Part shown: positions 51,459-61,674 of the stretch, one piece after another
Position numbering within the stretch: the first letter of the stretch is position 1
Layout of the letters: each line of letters opens with the position of its first letter
Assembly (NCBI GenBank): GCA_019316985.1
Contig: CP079215.1
Location: forward strand, 4,526,001-4,590,000
From: Paraniabella defluvii
Lineage (GTDB): Bacteria > Bacteroidota > Bacteroidia > Chitinophagales > Chitinophagaceae
DNA length: 64,000 nucleotides
Reading direction: 5' to 3'
The notes under the pieces: model-generated
Databases searched by the model: none
Seen by the model: only the letters and a program-made list of their open reading frames with translations
What the model was told of the DNA's origin: nothing
Translations under genes and position numbers: made by a program

Positions 51459-52016
51459 CTACTTTTTATCTGATTTTAGCAGCTCTACTTCCTGCTGCAG
51501 GCGGGCAATCAATTCCTGTATCTGCGATATTTTATCTTTAGGACTCTCTGCAACAGGCTGTGGCTGATTGTTTAATGGTTCGTTATTTTCAGGTTCATCT
51601 TCCAGTTCTTCCTGTATCTCTTCAACATCCTCCTGTATTTCCTCAACATCTTCCTGCATTTCCTCAACGTCTTCCTGTATCTCTTCAACGTCTTCCTGAA
51701 TTTCTTCGATATCTTCCTGTATCTCTTCTACATCTTCCTGAATTTCTTCGATATCCTTACTGTTTTTGTTCACAGACATCTGAATAAAAATAGCCAGGTA
51801 AATAGCCTCCAGCGAAACTATCGTGGTAAGCACCAGCAACATTTTATCAAAGCTTACAATGTGCAGCGGTGGTAACGAAAAGGCAATGATAAACAGCAGC
51901 GTATGAACCACCAGAGAACCTGTAGAACCGATCCACCTTGTGGCTACATCTGCAATGCGCTCCAGCCGCTCCCGGTTGCGCTCTCCTAAAGTATGTGTGT
52001 CTTTTGACTGTTGCAT
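51459..52016 (-). CDS. DUF1003 membrane protein with heptad-repeat tail
   Basis: Intact, 185 residues from ATG 52016; the upstream TTG start would overlap a TAATTTTG promoter element at 52029-52036. DUF1003 core: RIADVATRWIGSTGSLVVHT, LLFIIAFSLPPLHIVSFDKM, LVLTTIVSLEAIYLAIFIQM (two membrane helices). Residues 90-138 are seven perfect heptads of the type EEIQEDV, a long acidic coiled coil, followed by a Pro/Asn-rich linker and a basic-ended helix QELIARLQQEVELLKSDKK. DUF1003 function unknown; the tail suggests oligomerisation. Confidence 0.87.
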   Translation of the reverse strand: MQQSKDTHTLGERNRERLERIADVATRWIGSTGSLVVHTLLFIIAFSLPPLHIVSFDKMLLVLTTIVSLEAIYLAIFIQMSVNKNSKDIEEIQEDVEEIQEDIEEIQEDVEEIQEDVEEMQEDVEEIQEDVEEIQEELEDEPENNEPLNNQPQPVAESPKDKISQIQELIARLQQEVELLKSDKK

Positions 52017-52082
52017 AGAATGAGGGCGCAAAATTAAACATTCTGGCTTTTATATAAATGAATCCCGGTTATAAAGCGGTTT

Positions 52083-52774
52083 TTATTGCTCCCACAGCTT
52101 TACTCCGCCGTCGATACCGTCTATATTGTTTACCAATAAGATATTTTCGTCAAGCTTAAAATCTAATTTCCTGGACAAACCACCTCCGATATATAAGCGG
52201 TCGTAGTTAAAAACGGTTTTCATAATTGAAATTACATACTGCATCCTTTTATTCCACTTTTTCTTTCCTATTTCATTGTAAGTAGCTTCTCCTATAAATG
52301 CATCGTAATCTTCACCTTTGTGTATAGGGTGATGGGCCACTTCCAGATGAGGCAACACTTTTCCATCGAGGTAAAATGCTGTTCCAAATCCTGTTCCCAG
52401 GGTAATCATCATTTCAAATCCCTTTCCGCTTACACAACCAAGCCCCAGTAAATCTGCATCGTTAACCACGCGGGCTGGCTTGCCCAATGTTACCATCAGT
52501 TCTTCGGCCAGGTTAATGCCTGCCCAGTAACCGGTGCCCAGGTTGGGTGCGGTATGCACAATACCGTCTCTTACATATCCCGGAAATCCTGCAGATACGC
52601 GGTCGTACTTAAAATCTTTTACCAGCTCTTTATGGAGGTTAGTACATTTTTAGAATTAGCAGGCTGCGGGGTAGGCACTTTGGTGTACTCCTGTAATATT
52701 TTGCCGCTTTTGTTAAGCGTACATGCTTTTATCTTAGATCCGCCTATATCAATTGAAAGTGTAATAGCTGCCAT
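52083..52774 (-). CDS. ROK-family sugar kinase, polyphosphate-glucokinase-like (frameshifted)
   Basis: About 230 residues. TLSIDIGGSKIKACTLNKSG is the phosphate-1 loop; after a shift near 52640 come RVSAGFPGYVRDGIV, NLAEELMVTLGKPARVVNDA with the catalytic Asp in VNDADLLGLG, MMITLGTGFGTAFYLDG and RLYIGGGLSRKLDF. Size and motifs fit the ROK polyphosphate/ATP glucokinase group. It lies 32 bp after an ATP-grasp-like gene and is probably co-transcribed. Confidence 0.85.
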
Positions 52775-52806
52775 AGTAATTATTTATGTGGTTTGTTGAT
52801 TGCCAT

Positions 52807-53997
52807 TTATTGTTCAAAAAGACCAAAGGTTCCACCGTCCATGTTTTATCTTTATTATAACGTACCCCAATCATTTTACCTTTACTTAAACGAGCAAGAT
52901 TATTAACAGGTATGGGACGTTCTGCATTGCCCGGCCAGAAATAGAACAGGCGGATCTCTGCCTTTGCCGGTTCATCAGGCGTTTGTATAACCGGGGCATA
53001 GGATACTTTCTTCTGCAATATCCAGTTTTGCGGATCGGCTATGCGCTGTATGTCTTCCCGTGTCACGTCTATAACCACTCCTTGTCCTGCAAAAGAAAAG
53101 AGCGGTTTTAATACATAATTTTCAAGATCTTCAGGTATCGGGGCTACCTTATTTAAATATTGAGTAGGAGGAATGTTGGGGTGTTGAATTAACGGTAAGG
53201 TATATTTGCTGATCCGGTAAAACCAGTTGGGGTGCGGCATCCATTCCACTTCTATGTCCTCAAACAGCACTTTTGCTTTTTCCTGCACCCAATCTTCTTG
53301 TTGCAGGAGCTCGTCGAAAATAACGCGGTTATAAATTCTGTTAATAAGCGTTTCTTTTCCATTATTCAAATAAAAAAGTTGCTTTCCTTTTTTATCAGCT
53401 CAGTTACGCAAACAGGTTTAATACCGGTATATTCTTCCGTGCAATAAAAGTCTATACTGGTTTTTTGTTGATGAGGAAATATCTCCAGCAAAACAACATG
53501 TTCGGGTGGTGCCCGTTAAGCAATAATTCCTTCAGCAACTTCAGGTACGTTTCGCGGTTCAATCCGCCCAGGTAGCTGGAGTAATTGCGGGGCGCATCGA
53601 AATGTTTATGATATATATCGTCCAGCAATACCTCAAAAGCAAATAAAGTAGGAAAGGCCTGCATTTCGATCAGCTGTGGTTCCAGCTCGTTGCGTTCGTT
53701 AATACAAACGCCAAAATCGAAGGTGATGCAGGAGGGATGGTCATCTTCGTTCAGTACCTGCAAATTTTCGGGGATGGCGTTTTGTGTAAGCGCTTTAAAA
53801 TCGGGCTGTAAAATTACATCCACAATACTTTCACAGGCGCTGATCATTTGATCGGAAAAATATTGGGGTATAAAAACCGGGGTTTCAGCAGACCGAAACT
53901 GTATGGGGCCGTGCTGACTATTCAGGTCTTTTAGAAAGGCCTCATACTTTTCCGGTGTAAAACTACTGTTATACTGCGCTCTTAATTCAGGTACCAT
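52807..53997 (-). CDS. ATP-grasp-like protein of unknown role (frameshifted)
   Basis: About 396 residues. N-terminal part VPELRAQYNSSFTPEKYEAF, FIPQYFSDQMISACESIVD, DDHPSCITFDFGVCINERNE with GxF-like acidic strands and EPQLIEMQAFPTLFAFEVL. After a shift near 53470 TLINRIYNRVIFDELLQQ, YVLKPLFSFAGQGVVIDV and WILQKKVSYAPVIQ...EIRLFYFW, which resemble the ATP-binding Lys/Gly loop and Glu-x-Arg of ATP-grasp enzymes. A shift near 52840 gives an end GGTFGLFEQ that avoids overlapping the ROK gene. A ligase function is likely; substrate unknown. Confidence 0.68.
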
Positions 53998-54133
53998 TGC
54001 AACAAAATATATTAAACAAGATAATGAATAAGTTTTAGTGTTAATAATTAAATGAAGAAAAGTTTTTATAAGTTAATACGGGAGAAATATTGATAAATGA
54101 GGAGTTTAACAGCTAAAACCCTACCTTGCGTTT

Positions 54134-55964
54134 ATGAGGCATTTAAGAGCTCTGGGAAAATATTTTTGGAAATACAGGATCAGGTTGGGAGCGGGAATTT
54201 TGTTTGTAATATTATCAAACTACTTTAACGTTTTATCGCCGCAGCTGATGCGCTTTATTATTAATTACGTTGATAATGCGTTATCGCTTACTAACAACCG
54301 GCCTCAAAATGGGGGTGAAGGGTATGACTTACTTGTAAGAAAGGTTATTGACATGATCGGAGAGCAGGGCAACGTAGGACGGGTAGTTATTATTGCCAGC
54401 CTGGTGATACTGCTGCTGGCGTTGTTAAGAAGCTTCTTCATGTTTTTAATGCGGCAGACGATCATTGTAATGAGCCGGCATATAGAGTATGACCAAAAGA
54501 ACGAAGTATACGCTAAATATCAAAGCCTTGATAGCTTGTTTTTTAAACGCCATGCGATTGGCGACCTGATGAACCGTATTGCGGAAGATGTAAGCAGGGT
54601 GCGGATCTTCACGGGGCCTGCCATTATGTATATTGTAAACCTTATTTCAGTAATCGCTTTAAGTGTTTTTTATGCTTCAAAGTAGTAAGGAACTTACCTT
54701 TTATGTATTGATACCTCTTCCCATCCTGGCAATTATTATTTATTTCGTAAACAGCACTATTCATAAAAAAAAGCGAGCGCATACAGGAAGCTTTGTCAGA
54801 TTTAACTACTAATGCACAGGAGTCTTATTCGGGCATCAGGGTAATTAAGTCTTTTGTACAGGAGCGATCGATGCTTGATTTTTTCCGGCTGAATACCGAG
54901 CGTTACAGGAAAAATGCGGTAAGTCTTGCCAAAACGGAGGCCATATATTTTCCGGCCATTAACTTATTAATAGGCGTAAGTACTTTATGTACCATTATGA
55001 TAGGCGGGCTTTATTACATCAACCATCAGCATAATATCAGTCTTGGAACTATTGTTGAGTTTATTGTGTATGTTAATATGCTCACGTTCCCGGTAAGCGC
55101 TATCGGATTAACAGCCAGTATGGTGCAGCGTGCTGCCGCATCTCAAAAAAGATTGAACGAATTTTTAGATATTGATCCCGAAGTAAAGGACAGTACTGCT
55201 GCAAGAGAAATTATGCTGCAAGGAGTTGTTGATTTCAATAACGTAACTTTTACCTATCCTGATACCGGAATTGTGGCCTTGAAAAATTTTAATCTGCACA
55301 TCCGGAAAGGAGAGAAAATAGCTATAACCGGCAGAACCGGAAGCGGTAAATCAACTATAGCGCAATTGCTGTTGAGGATGTACAACGTGCAAAAGGGGAG
55401 TATTGAACTTGATGGAGTGCCAATTGCTGATTTACAACTGGCATCACTTCGTCATCAGATCAGTTATGTTCCCCAGGATGATTTTTTTATTTAGTGATAC
55501 GGTAGAAAATAACATACGGTTTGGTATTCCCAATGCCGGGAAAGAAGCTGTACTGGAAGCTGCCCGTATTGCCGGTGGATAAGGAAATAGAAGGTTTTTC
55601 TGATGGCTATAACACTATGATTGGCGAGCGTGGCGTTACATTAAGCGGCGGGCAAAAACAAAGAGTATCTATTGCCAGGGCCCTGATCAAAGATCCGGGA
55701 CTGATTATTTTTGACGACTGCCTTAGCGCAGTAGATGCCAAAACAGAAAAAGAGATTATGGGGCGGTTGAACGAATATCTGGCCCACAAAACCGCGATTA
55801 TTATTACCCATCGTGTTTTTTCCCTGCTGAATTTTGACAGGATTATAGTGCTGGACGAAGGAAGTATTGTGGAACAGGGCACACACGATCAGTTAATGCA
55901 GATCAACGGTGGTTTTTATGCAAAGCTCTACACGCAGCAGCAGGGACGAACCGGCAGTCAATAA
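54134..55964 (+). CDS. MsbA-type ABC exporter, fused TMD-NBD (frameshifted)
   Basis: About 610 residues. Six-helix type I exporter domain: FWKYRIRLGAGILFVILSNY, VVIIASLVILLLALLRSFFM, FFKRHAIGDLMNRIAEDVSR (coupling), after shifts near 54680 and 54770 PLPILAIIIYFVNSTIH and YSGIRVIKSFVQER. ATPase: ITGRTGSGKSTIAQLL (Walker A), shift near 55490 to a Q-loop region SYVPQDDF, NNIRFGIPNAGKEAVLEAAR, LSGGQKQRVSIARAL (signature), LIIFDDCLSAVD (Walker B), IIITHRVFSL (His switch). Substrate unknown; lipid or drug export typical. Confidence 0.92.
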
Positions 55965-56020
55965 GTAATTATGATATGCTGAAGCGCTGATCTTCCATTT
56001 ATAAATTCTATTTTTATCGG

Positions 56021-56666
56021 ATGACATTTACTTTTTCTATTACTTTAGTAATTGCGGTGATCACCGTTATCGTTTTCTTTTGGGATTTAACAGCCCGAAA
56101 GTTATGGACAGCCTTGTGTTTTACGGGCCAGCTATTTCCCGCAGAAATCAGTATTACCGGTTTATTACCTGCGGACTTATCCATGCCGATTTTATGCACC
56201 TGGCTTTTAATATGCTGGCATTTTATTCTTTTGGAAGAGTGCTGGAACAAGGGCTGTTTTCATCTCCCGAGATTTTTGGTGCCGAAGCGCCTTTTTATTA
56301 TGCCATGCTTTATGTGGGGCATTAATTATATCGAGTGTGCCAGATTATTTTAAGCACAAAGACAACTATTATTTCAGAAGCCTTGGGGCGTCGGGAGCCG
56401 TGGCGGCAGTTATTTTTGCCTGTATTGTACTTTACCCAACAATGGGTATTAGCTTCATATTTATACCCGTACCTATTCCGGGTTGGATATTTGGTTTGAT
56501 CTATTTAGGTGTTTCAGCCTACCTGGATAAACAGGGTAAAGGCAATATCAACCACGGAGCCCATTTATGGGGAGCCATCTTCGGAATAGTCTTCACCGTA
56601 CTTTTTGTTTCCCTGAAAGGAGATATCAACGTGTGGCAAAATTTTATCAACAATATCCGGGGTTAA
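56021..56666 (+). CDS. Rhomboid-family intramembrane serine protease (frameshifted)
   Basis: About 213 residues, six membrane helices. Starts MTFTFSITLVIAVITVIVFF, then after a shift near 56085 FNSPKVMDSLVFYGPAI and QYYRFITCGLIHADFMHLAF with His/Asn of the oxyanion region (LAFNMLAFYSFG). After a shift near 56320 SLGASGAVAAVIFACIV has the catalytic Ser (GASGAV) and NHGAHLWGAIFGIV the catalytic His. Motif set is complete, so an active rhomboid protease is expected in the inner membrane. Confidence 0.88.
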
Positions 56667-56750
56667 TTTCCCGGCCACGATCAGCAAAATAGTCACTTAA
56701 AAGTGCTATTTTAGTTAGGTTAAAATGATTTATCAATAAAACGATTTGCA

Positions 56751-57017
56751 ATGTCTGAACATCATTTTCCGCGTGGCTTCGATTCCTGGCAAAAAACGCA
56801 TTTTGAGGTGGTAGAAGCGCTTTGTTATTTACGGGATCTGCAGGAAGAAAAAGAAAGTAAAAACTTTTCTCAAATGCTCGACAGGAGCGCTACTGAAGAC
56901 CTGTATAAATTAGCTATAGAGCTTACCGATAAGTTTGAAACGGAGAAAGTGGAAAGGGGAGGAAGCACTTTATTTGACTTAATTGAAGAGTTTGTTTACA
57001 AAGAAACAAGGCGTTAA
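56751..57017 (+). CDS. Conserved small acidic protein, 88 residues
   Basis: Intact. MSEHHFPRGFDSWQKTHFEV, VEALCYLRDLQEEKESKNFS and ETEKVERGGSTLFDLIEEFV. Soluble, helical, no catalytic motif visible, not a family I can name. It directly precedes the ssrA promoter. Confidence 0.65.
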   Translation: MSEHHFPRGFDSWQKTHFEVVEALCYLRDLQEEKESKNFSQMLDRSATEDLYKLAIELTDKFETEKVERGGSTLFDLIEEFVYKETRR

Positions 57018-57050
57018 CATATCTGTAAAACAAGATGCCCTAAAATGTTG

Positions 57051-57058
57051 TATCTTTG
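57051..57058 (+). promoter_or_regulatory. -7 element TATCTTTG of ssrA
   Basis: Perfect TAnnTTTG match 48 bp before the mature tmRNA 5' end; a short precursor leader would be removed by RNase P. Confidence 0.65.
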
Positions 57059-57105
57059 TATGCTGATCCAACGCTTTCCCAAGCGGGAAGCAACGGTAAA
57101 CAAAA

Positions 57106-57500
57106 GGGGGCGTTTGGTTTTGACAGCGTAGGTCTTTGAAAGTGTAAGCATGTCGGGCGTTGTGTAATTAGCCCGTTAATCTGAATACTCAAACTTTAAA
57201 TGGCAATACACAGTATGCCATGGCTGCCTAATCAGTGATTAGATAGTCATTAGGGCCGCGTCCCGAAAGGGATCCCTTTGGGATTGAGCAGGTTGGTCTG
57301 TTACCAGGCTCCGCCGCCGACTCAAAAATAAAAACAGAATGCTGCTGCGTAAGGCTGTGAACGTAGCATAAGACTATCCAGCTAAGCTTTGAATTGGTTT
57401 GTTCTTTCCCGGTTCATTGCCGACAAATAATAAAGAAATAAGCATGTAGAAGGCTTTTGGAGAATATGTTTGGACACCGGTTCGATCCCGGTCGCCTCCA
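57106..57500 (+). ncRNA. ssrA: Transfer-messenger RNA (tmRNA)
   Basis: About 395 nt. The 5' end GGGGGCG pairs with CGCCTCC at 57493-57499 as a 7-bp acceptor stem with one G-U pair. The T arm GGTTCGATCCC lies just before it; the CCA is not encoded (A then CAA follows), so it is added. The D-arm-like start TTTGGTTTTGACAGCG is typical. The tag reading frame 57202-57231 encodes GNTQYAMAA then stop. Trans-translation rescues stalled ribosomes and marks proteins for degradation. Confidence 0.95.
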
Positions 57501-57507
57501 CAAAATA

Positions 57508-57547
57508 AAAACGACGGGTATTTTTGATACCCGTCGTTTTCGTTTTT
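57508..57547 (+). terminator. Rho-independent terminator of ssrA
   Basis: Perfect 14-bp stem AAAACGACGGGTAT/ATACCCGTCGTTTT with a TTTTG loop and T-rich tail, 8 bp after the tmRNA 3' end. Confidence 0.92.
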
Positions 57548-57604
57548 ATAAGATTTTGTAATGGTTGTTCAGGAGCCTGGAAGTATCTTAACGTTCAATT
57601 GGCC

Positions 57605-58987
57605 CTATCTTCCCCAGCCAAACCAGTCGTTGCCATTTGCATATAACATCAGGCCTAATAAAAGTATCATTCCAACCATTTGGGCATACTCCAAAAACTT
57701 CTCATTGGGTTTACGGCCGCTAACCATTTCGTATAGGGTAAACATTACGTGGCCCCGTCCAGCGCCGGTATAGGAAGAAGATTCATAAACGCCAGTACAA
57801 TGGAAAGGAATGCTGTAATATTCCAGAACGCTTCCCAGCTCCAGAAAGTAGGAAATACAGATCCCATAGCCTTAAACCCGCCAACGCCCTTGTAGGCCTC
57901 TGTTTTAGGGTTTAAGATCAAAGCAAACTGATCTATATAGGCTTTTAATTTTTCGATAGACTTTTTCACACCTGCCGGAAAAGATGCGAAAAACCCGTAC
58001 TCGCGCTTTTCTATCTTGTAAGCGCCTAAAGCTTCATACTCTTCATCGGTTAAAGGAGGGATACCTATTTTGCCGTCAGCACCAACTTTTGCAGTTAGTG
58101 TAAGCGGTTGCCCGTTGCGCAAAACAGAAAGCTGTACCTGCTGGTTTTTCTTACTCTGTACAACACCCGACATTTCGTCGAAGAACCGAACGGGAGTAGC
58201 GTCAACTGCGGTCACCAAATCCATTTTCTCAACCCGGCCTTATATCCGCCCATAGTGTCCATCTTAAATTTCTTGTCGTATTCTCCCACATACGAGGGCA
58301 CCCGTTTCGTAAACATATATGCTTTTTTGCGGCGGCTTTCTACCAGTTTGCCGATCAGGTTCACCGGTACATTCACGGTCATTTTTTTCCCCTCGCGCTC
58401 CACGTCTATTGTTTTACTGCCAATAAGGATTTTGGCGGCCAGGTCTTCAAAATAGGGAACAGGTTCGCCATTCACCGCCAGTATCTTATCGCCTGAGCGT
58501 AATCCAATCTCGCTCATCAGGCTATCGGTAACGGCTACGCCATCCCGTAAAGAACTCATGGGCGTTTTTGCTCGCCCCACACAAATAAGATCATTGCATA
58601 AATAACAAAAGCTACCAGCACATTCATAATAATACCCGCCAGCATAATAATCAAACGCTGCCAGGCCGGCTTGCTTCTGAATTCATAAGACTTAGGAGGC
58701 TGTTTCATTTGCTCCTTGTCCATACTCTCGTCAATCATACCGCTGATCTTCACATAACCACCCAGCGGGAGCCATCCAACGCCATATTCGGTGTCGCCCA
58801 CTTTCTTTTTAAACAGGGAAAACCAGGGATCGAAGAATAAGTAAAATTTCTCTACACGGCAACCAAACCATCTTGCGGTAATATAATGCCCGAATTCGTG
58901 CAGCAAAACGAGGATAGAAAGGGCCAATATAAGTTGAGCAACCTGTACACCTACACCAGACCAGTTAATAGCTAAAGTATAAAACAT
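57605..58987 (-). CDS. rseP: RseP-type site-2 protease, M50 (frameshifted)
   Basis: About 460 residues. Zinc site HEFGH at residues 30-34 in the first membrane helix (ILALSILVLLHEFGH). Then GVGWLPLGGYVKISGMIDES, MLAGIIMNVLVAFVIYAMIL, after a shift near 58565 a PDZ domain (EIGLRSGDKILAVNGEPV), and after a shift near 58230 a second PDZ-like segment, NITAFLSIVLAFMNLLPIP, ALDGGHVMFTLYEMVSG (LDGGH third zinc ligand, after a shift near 57755). Cleaves anti-sigma factors within the membrane. Strong TATCTTTG promoter upstream. Confidence 0.93.
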
Positions 58988-59021
58988 TATCGTATAATAA
59001 ATCTATTCTTAAAAAATCACG

Positions 59022-59029
59022 CAAAGATA
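59022..59029 (-). promoter_or_regulatory. -7 element TATCTTTG of rseP
   Basis: Perfect TAnnTTTG on the minus strand, 35 bp before the rseP ATG. Confidence 0.62.
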
Positions 59030-59177
59030 CATCGATTGCCCTTACTGAATTGCTAAAAAACACTATTTGGGAATCCTATATTTTTTTAAATAATATAATA
59101 GAAATTATTATAATTCGTTGTAATTCACGGTAAAATTGTTTATATAGATTAATTTAGTCTATTTAACAAGTATTTTA

Positions 59178-59206
59178 TTGTTTTTTCAAAAACATAGTTA
59201 TATTTG
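59178..59206 (+). promoter_or_regulatory. Promoter of the DUF3276 gene (TTG and TATATTTG)
   Basis: TTG at 59178-59180 and TATATTTG at 59199-59206 are 18 bp apart, matching the Bacteroidota -33/-7 layout. The gene starts 38 bp further on. Confidence 0.65.
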
Positions 59207-59243
59207 TTAGCTAGTAAACTTTTATAAAGTAAATATTACGAAA

Positions 59244-59717
59244 GTGGAGAACGGAAACAACGACAAAAAACTGGAAGCTATTTATAGCAAAAGGCTTCGT
59301 GCAGGAAAAAGAAGAACTTATTTCTTTGATGTACGGTCAACCAAAGGCAATGATTATTATTTAACAATTACCGAGAGTCGTAAAAGGTTTGATGATAATG
59401 GGTATGACAGGCATAAAGTTTTTCTTTATAAAGAAGACTTTAATAAGTTTTTGAAAGCCCTGAATGAAGCAGTTGATTACGTAAAAACCGATTTAATGCC
59501 TGATTTCGATTTCGATGCTTTCAATCACGATGATTATGATGAGGAAGGCGGTAGCAGTAGTTCTTATGTAGCGGCGGCTACAGCCAGTACGCCTGTTGAA
59601 GTGCCGGCACCAGAAGAAGCGCCTACTAATGATGAAAAAGTAGTAGAAAATGTGGCGCCTAAAACAACAGAATCGGGCAGTGCACCTACCAGCCATGAAG
59701 AAGTAGATAAATGGTAA
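59244..59717 (+). CDS. DUF3276 (PUR-domain) nucleic-acid-binding protein
   Basis: Intact, 157 residues, GTG start (no closer ATG in frame). The single PUR-like domain is residues about 8-90: EAIYSKRLRAGKRRTYFFDV, YYLTITESRKRFDDNGYDRH, KVFLYKEDFNKFLKALNEAV. The C-terminal third is acidic and low complexity (Ser, Ala, Pro, Glu), probably disordered. PUR proteins bind purine-rich single-stranded DNA or RNA; DUF3276 genes are widespread in Bacteroidota. Confidence 0.88.
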   Translation: MENGNNDKKLEAIYSKRLRAGKRRTYFFDVRSTKGNDYYLTITESRKRFDDNGYDRHKVFLYKEDFNKFLKALNEAVDYVKTDLMPDFDFDAFNHDDYDEEGGSSSSYVAAATASTPVEVPAPEEAPTNDEKVVENVAPKTTESGSAPTSHEEVDKW

Positions 59718-59740
59718 TATCTTTTAAAATACTTGGAGAG

Positions 59741-59770
59741 GCCGCTATATTATAGCGGCTTCTTTTTATT
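59741..59770 (+). terminator. Rho-independent terminator
   Basis: 8-bp stem GCCGCTAT/ATAGCGGC with an ATT loop and T-rich tail, 24 bp after the DUF3276 gene. Confidence 0.82.
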
Positions 59771-59885
59771 ATACGATATACTGCGCTGCTTGTTTAAAAT
59801 GAAGCTGATTGCTGCCTAAGGCGCCCGCCTTCCTAATGCCTGTTATGCATAACCTCAAATAAAATCTATAGGCTAATTATTGGTC

Positions 59886-61573
59886 TTACTGCACCTGCCT
59901 TTTAATTGTTTTCACCTGGGCAAGATATTCCTCCAGTTCGGCCAGGGTAAAGCTGCTCAGGTTGAATGATTTGGTAAGACCACCTTTTTGCGCCGCCAGT
60001 ACCCCATATTGGATATCATAAAGCCCGGCAATAGAATGCGCATCAGGATTAACGGAAAGTAATACGCCTTTTTGCATTGCATAGCTAATCCATTGCCAAT
60101 CCAGGTCTAACCTATGGGGTTGGCGTTAATTTCAATAGCCACTTTATTGGCAGCACATGCATCTATGATTTTTGATGATCGATGGGGTAGCCGTTCCGGC
60201 TTAATAGTAAGCGCCCTGTAGGATGGCCCAGAATAGTTGTGTAAGGGTTTTCTATTGCTTTAATAAGGCGTTGCATTGCTTTATCTTCCTTCATATACAG
60301 GTTGCTGTGCACAGAAGCGATAACCAGGTCGAAGCTGGCTAATACTTCATCGCTGTAGTCAAGGCTCCCATCATTTAAGATATCGCTTTCGATGCTTTTG
60401 AAAATTTTAAAGGGCGCTAGCTTTTTGTTGAGCTCATCTACCTGCTGATGTTGTTGTAAGATTTTCTCTTCAGACAGTCCGTTGGCATATGCGGCTGTTT
60501 TGGAGTGGTCGGAAATAACAAAATACTCAAACCCGTTTTTAATAAGATCTGTTGCCAGTTCTTCAATGGTATTAATGCCGTCAGACCAGGTGCTATGATT
60601 ATGAATAATGCCTTTAATATCGCTAACCTGCAATACCTGTGGCAACGCTTTGTTCCGGGCCTGGTTAACGGCCTCGCTGGTTTCCCTGAAATAGGGCGGT
60701 ACGAAGTCTATTCCTGCTTGTTCGAAGATGTTCTCTTCGCTTGAAAATGAAGTGTGCTCAAATTTGTCCTTGCCGAAATGTTCGATGAAGGCATGAAGGA
60801 AGGATTCGCCGGAGCTATAAAGAAATTGCTTTTTATAAAAGTGATCGGTTCCGTAATAAAGCCTGAGTTTAAGCCCGTTGGTTAGCTTGTAAAGAATAGA
60901 AGTGTCAGTTTCTTCCAGTAACTCGGGGGTAGGCTGTCTGGAACTTAGGTTTTATAGTGTCGGGTGTAGCGGCTATAATAAATTCAAGCTCTTTAATAAT
61001 CAGCATCTGGCGCCTGAAATCGCCTGCTGCAGCTACCTTATCCTTTCCGAACAAACCTTGCAGATAGTTTCTGTATAGTGGGATATACGGCTGCAACCTG
61101 GGCATACAGGAAGTGGCCGATATTTTGATTATAAAACTGGATTGCTTCCAAAACATTTGCCTGGGTTTTGGCGCCAAATCCCTTATATCTTGTCAGGCGA
61201 TTTTCTATGCAGGCATATTCCAGTTCACCAATCGATTGTATTCCCATTTCCTGCCAGACTGTATGTATTTTTTGGGACCCAGCCCTTTGATATGCAGCAT
61301 CTCCCTGACACCAGCCGGCGTGTTTTCAATTATTTCCTGCAATGCGCTCATGACACCGGTATCCAGCAGTTCTATAATTTTAGCAGCAACCGACGGACCT
61401 AATCCCTTTATAGAGGCGATGCTATTTCTGTCTGCTTCGGCCAGCGGATATTCCAGCTTTTCAATGTGGAAAGCTGCTATGGAGTAGGTTTTGGATTTAA
61501 ACGAATTTTCGCCATTAATATCCATCAACTTTGAAAGCAACGAAAAATGATCTGCTATATCTGCATTGTTCAT
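59886..61573 (-). CDS. Family X DNA polymerase with PHP domain (frameshifted)
   Basis: About 560 residues from ATG 61573 (MNNADIADHFSLLSKLMDI); the longer frame from 61627 runs over the terminator of the upstream gene. HhH-containing 8-kDa-like domain: SIASIKGLGPSVAAKIIELL, MLHIKGLGPKK, RLTRYKGFGAKTQANVLEAI. After shifts near 61245, 61080 and 60960 the polymerase palm, then the PHP exonuclease domain: GIIHNHSTWSDGINTIEELA, FVISDHSKTAAYANGL, VIASVHSNLYMKEDKAM, ILGHPTGRLLLSRNG and NPDAHSIAGLYD, with the His/Asp metal ligands. Base-excision or gap-filling repair. Confidence 0.88.
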
Positions 61574-61626
61574 TGATGCAAAATAGCAAACAAAGCAATA
61601 TGACCGGTCACTTTTGCAAATGGGCA

Positions 61627-61653
61627 TAAAAAAACCTCCCGGAAGGGAGGTTT
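61627..61653 (-). terminator. Terminator of the histone-like gene
   Basis: 9-bp stem AAACCTCCC/GGGAGGTTT with a GGAA loop (plus-strand view) and a seven-T tail on the minus strand. It separates the Lys/Ala gene from polX. Confidence 0.85.
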
Positions 61654-61674
61654 ATAGATTTTAAAACCAGCTGC

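Noticed and set aside
51603..51749. Considered as a non-coding satellite repeat
   Set aside because: The 21-bp units keep an open frame in an intact DUF1003 gene and encode perfect heptads.
61574..61627. Upstream extension of the polX frame
   Set aside because: It runs into the terminator of the histone-like gene; MNNADIADHF at 61573 is the family-like start.
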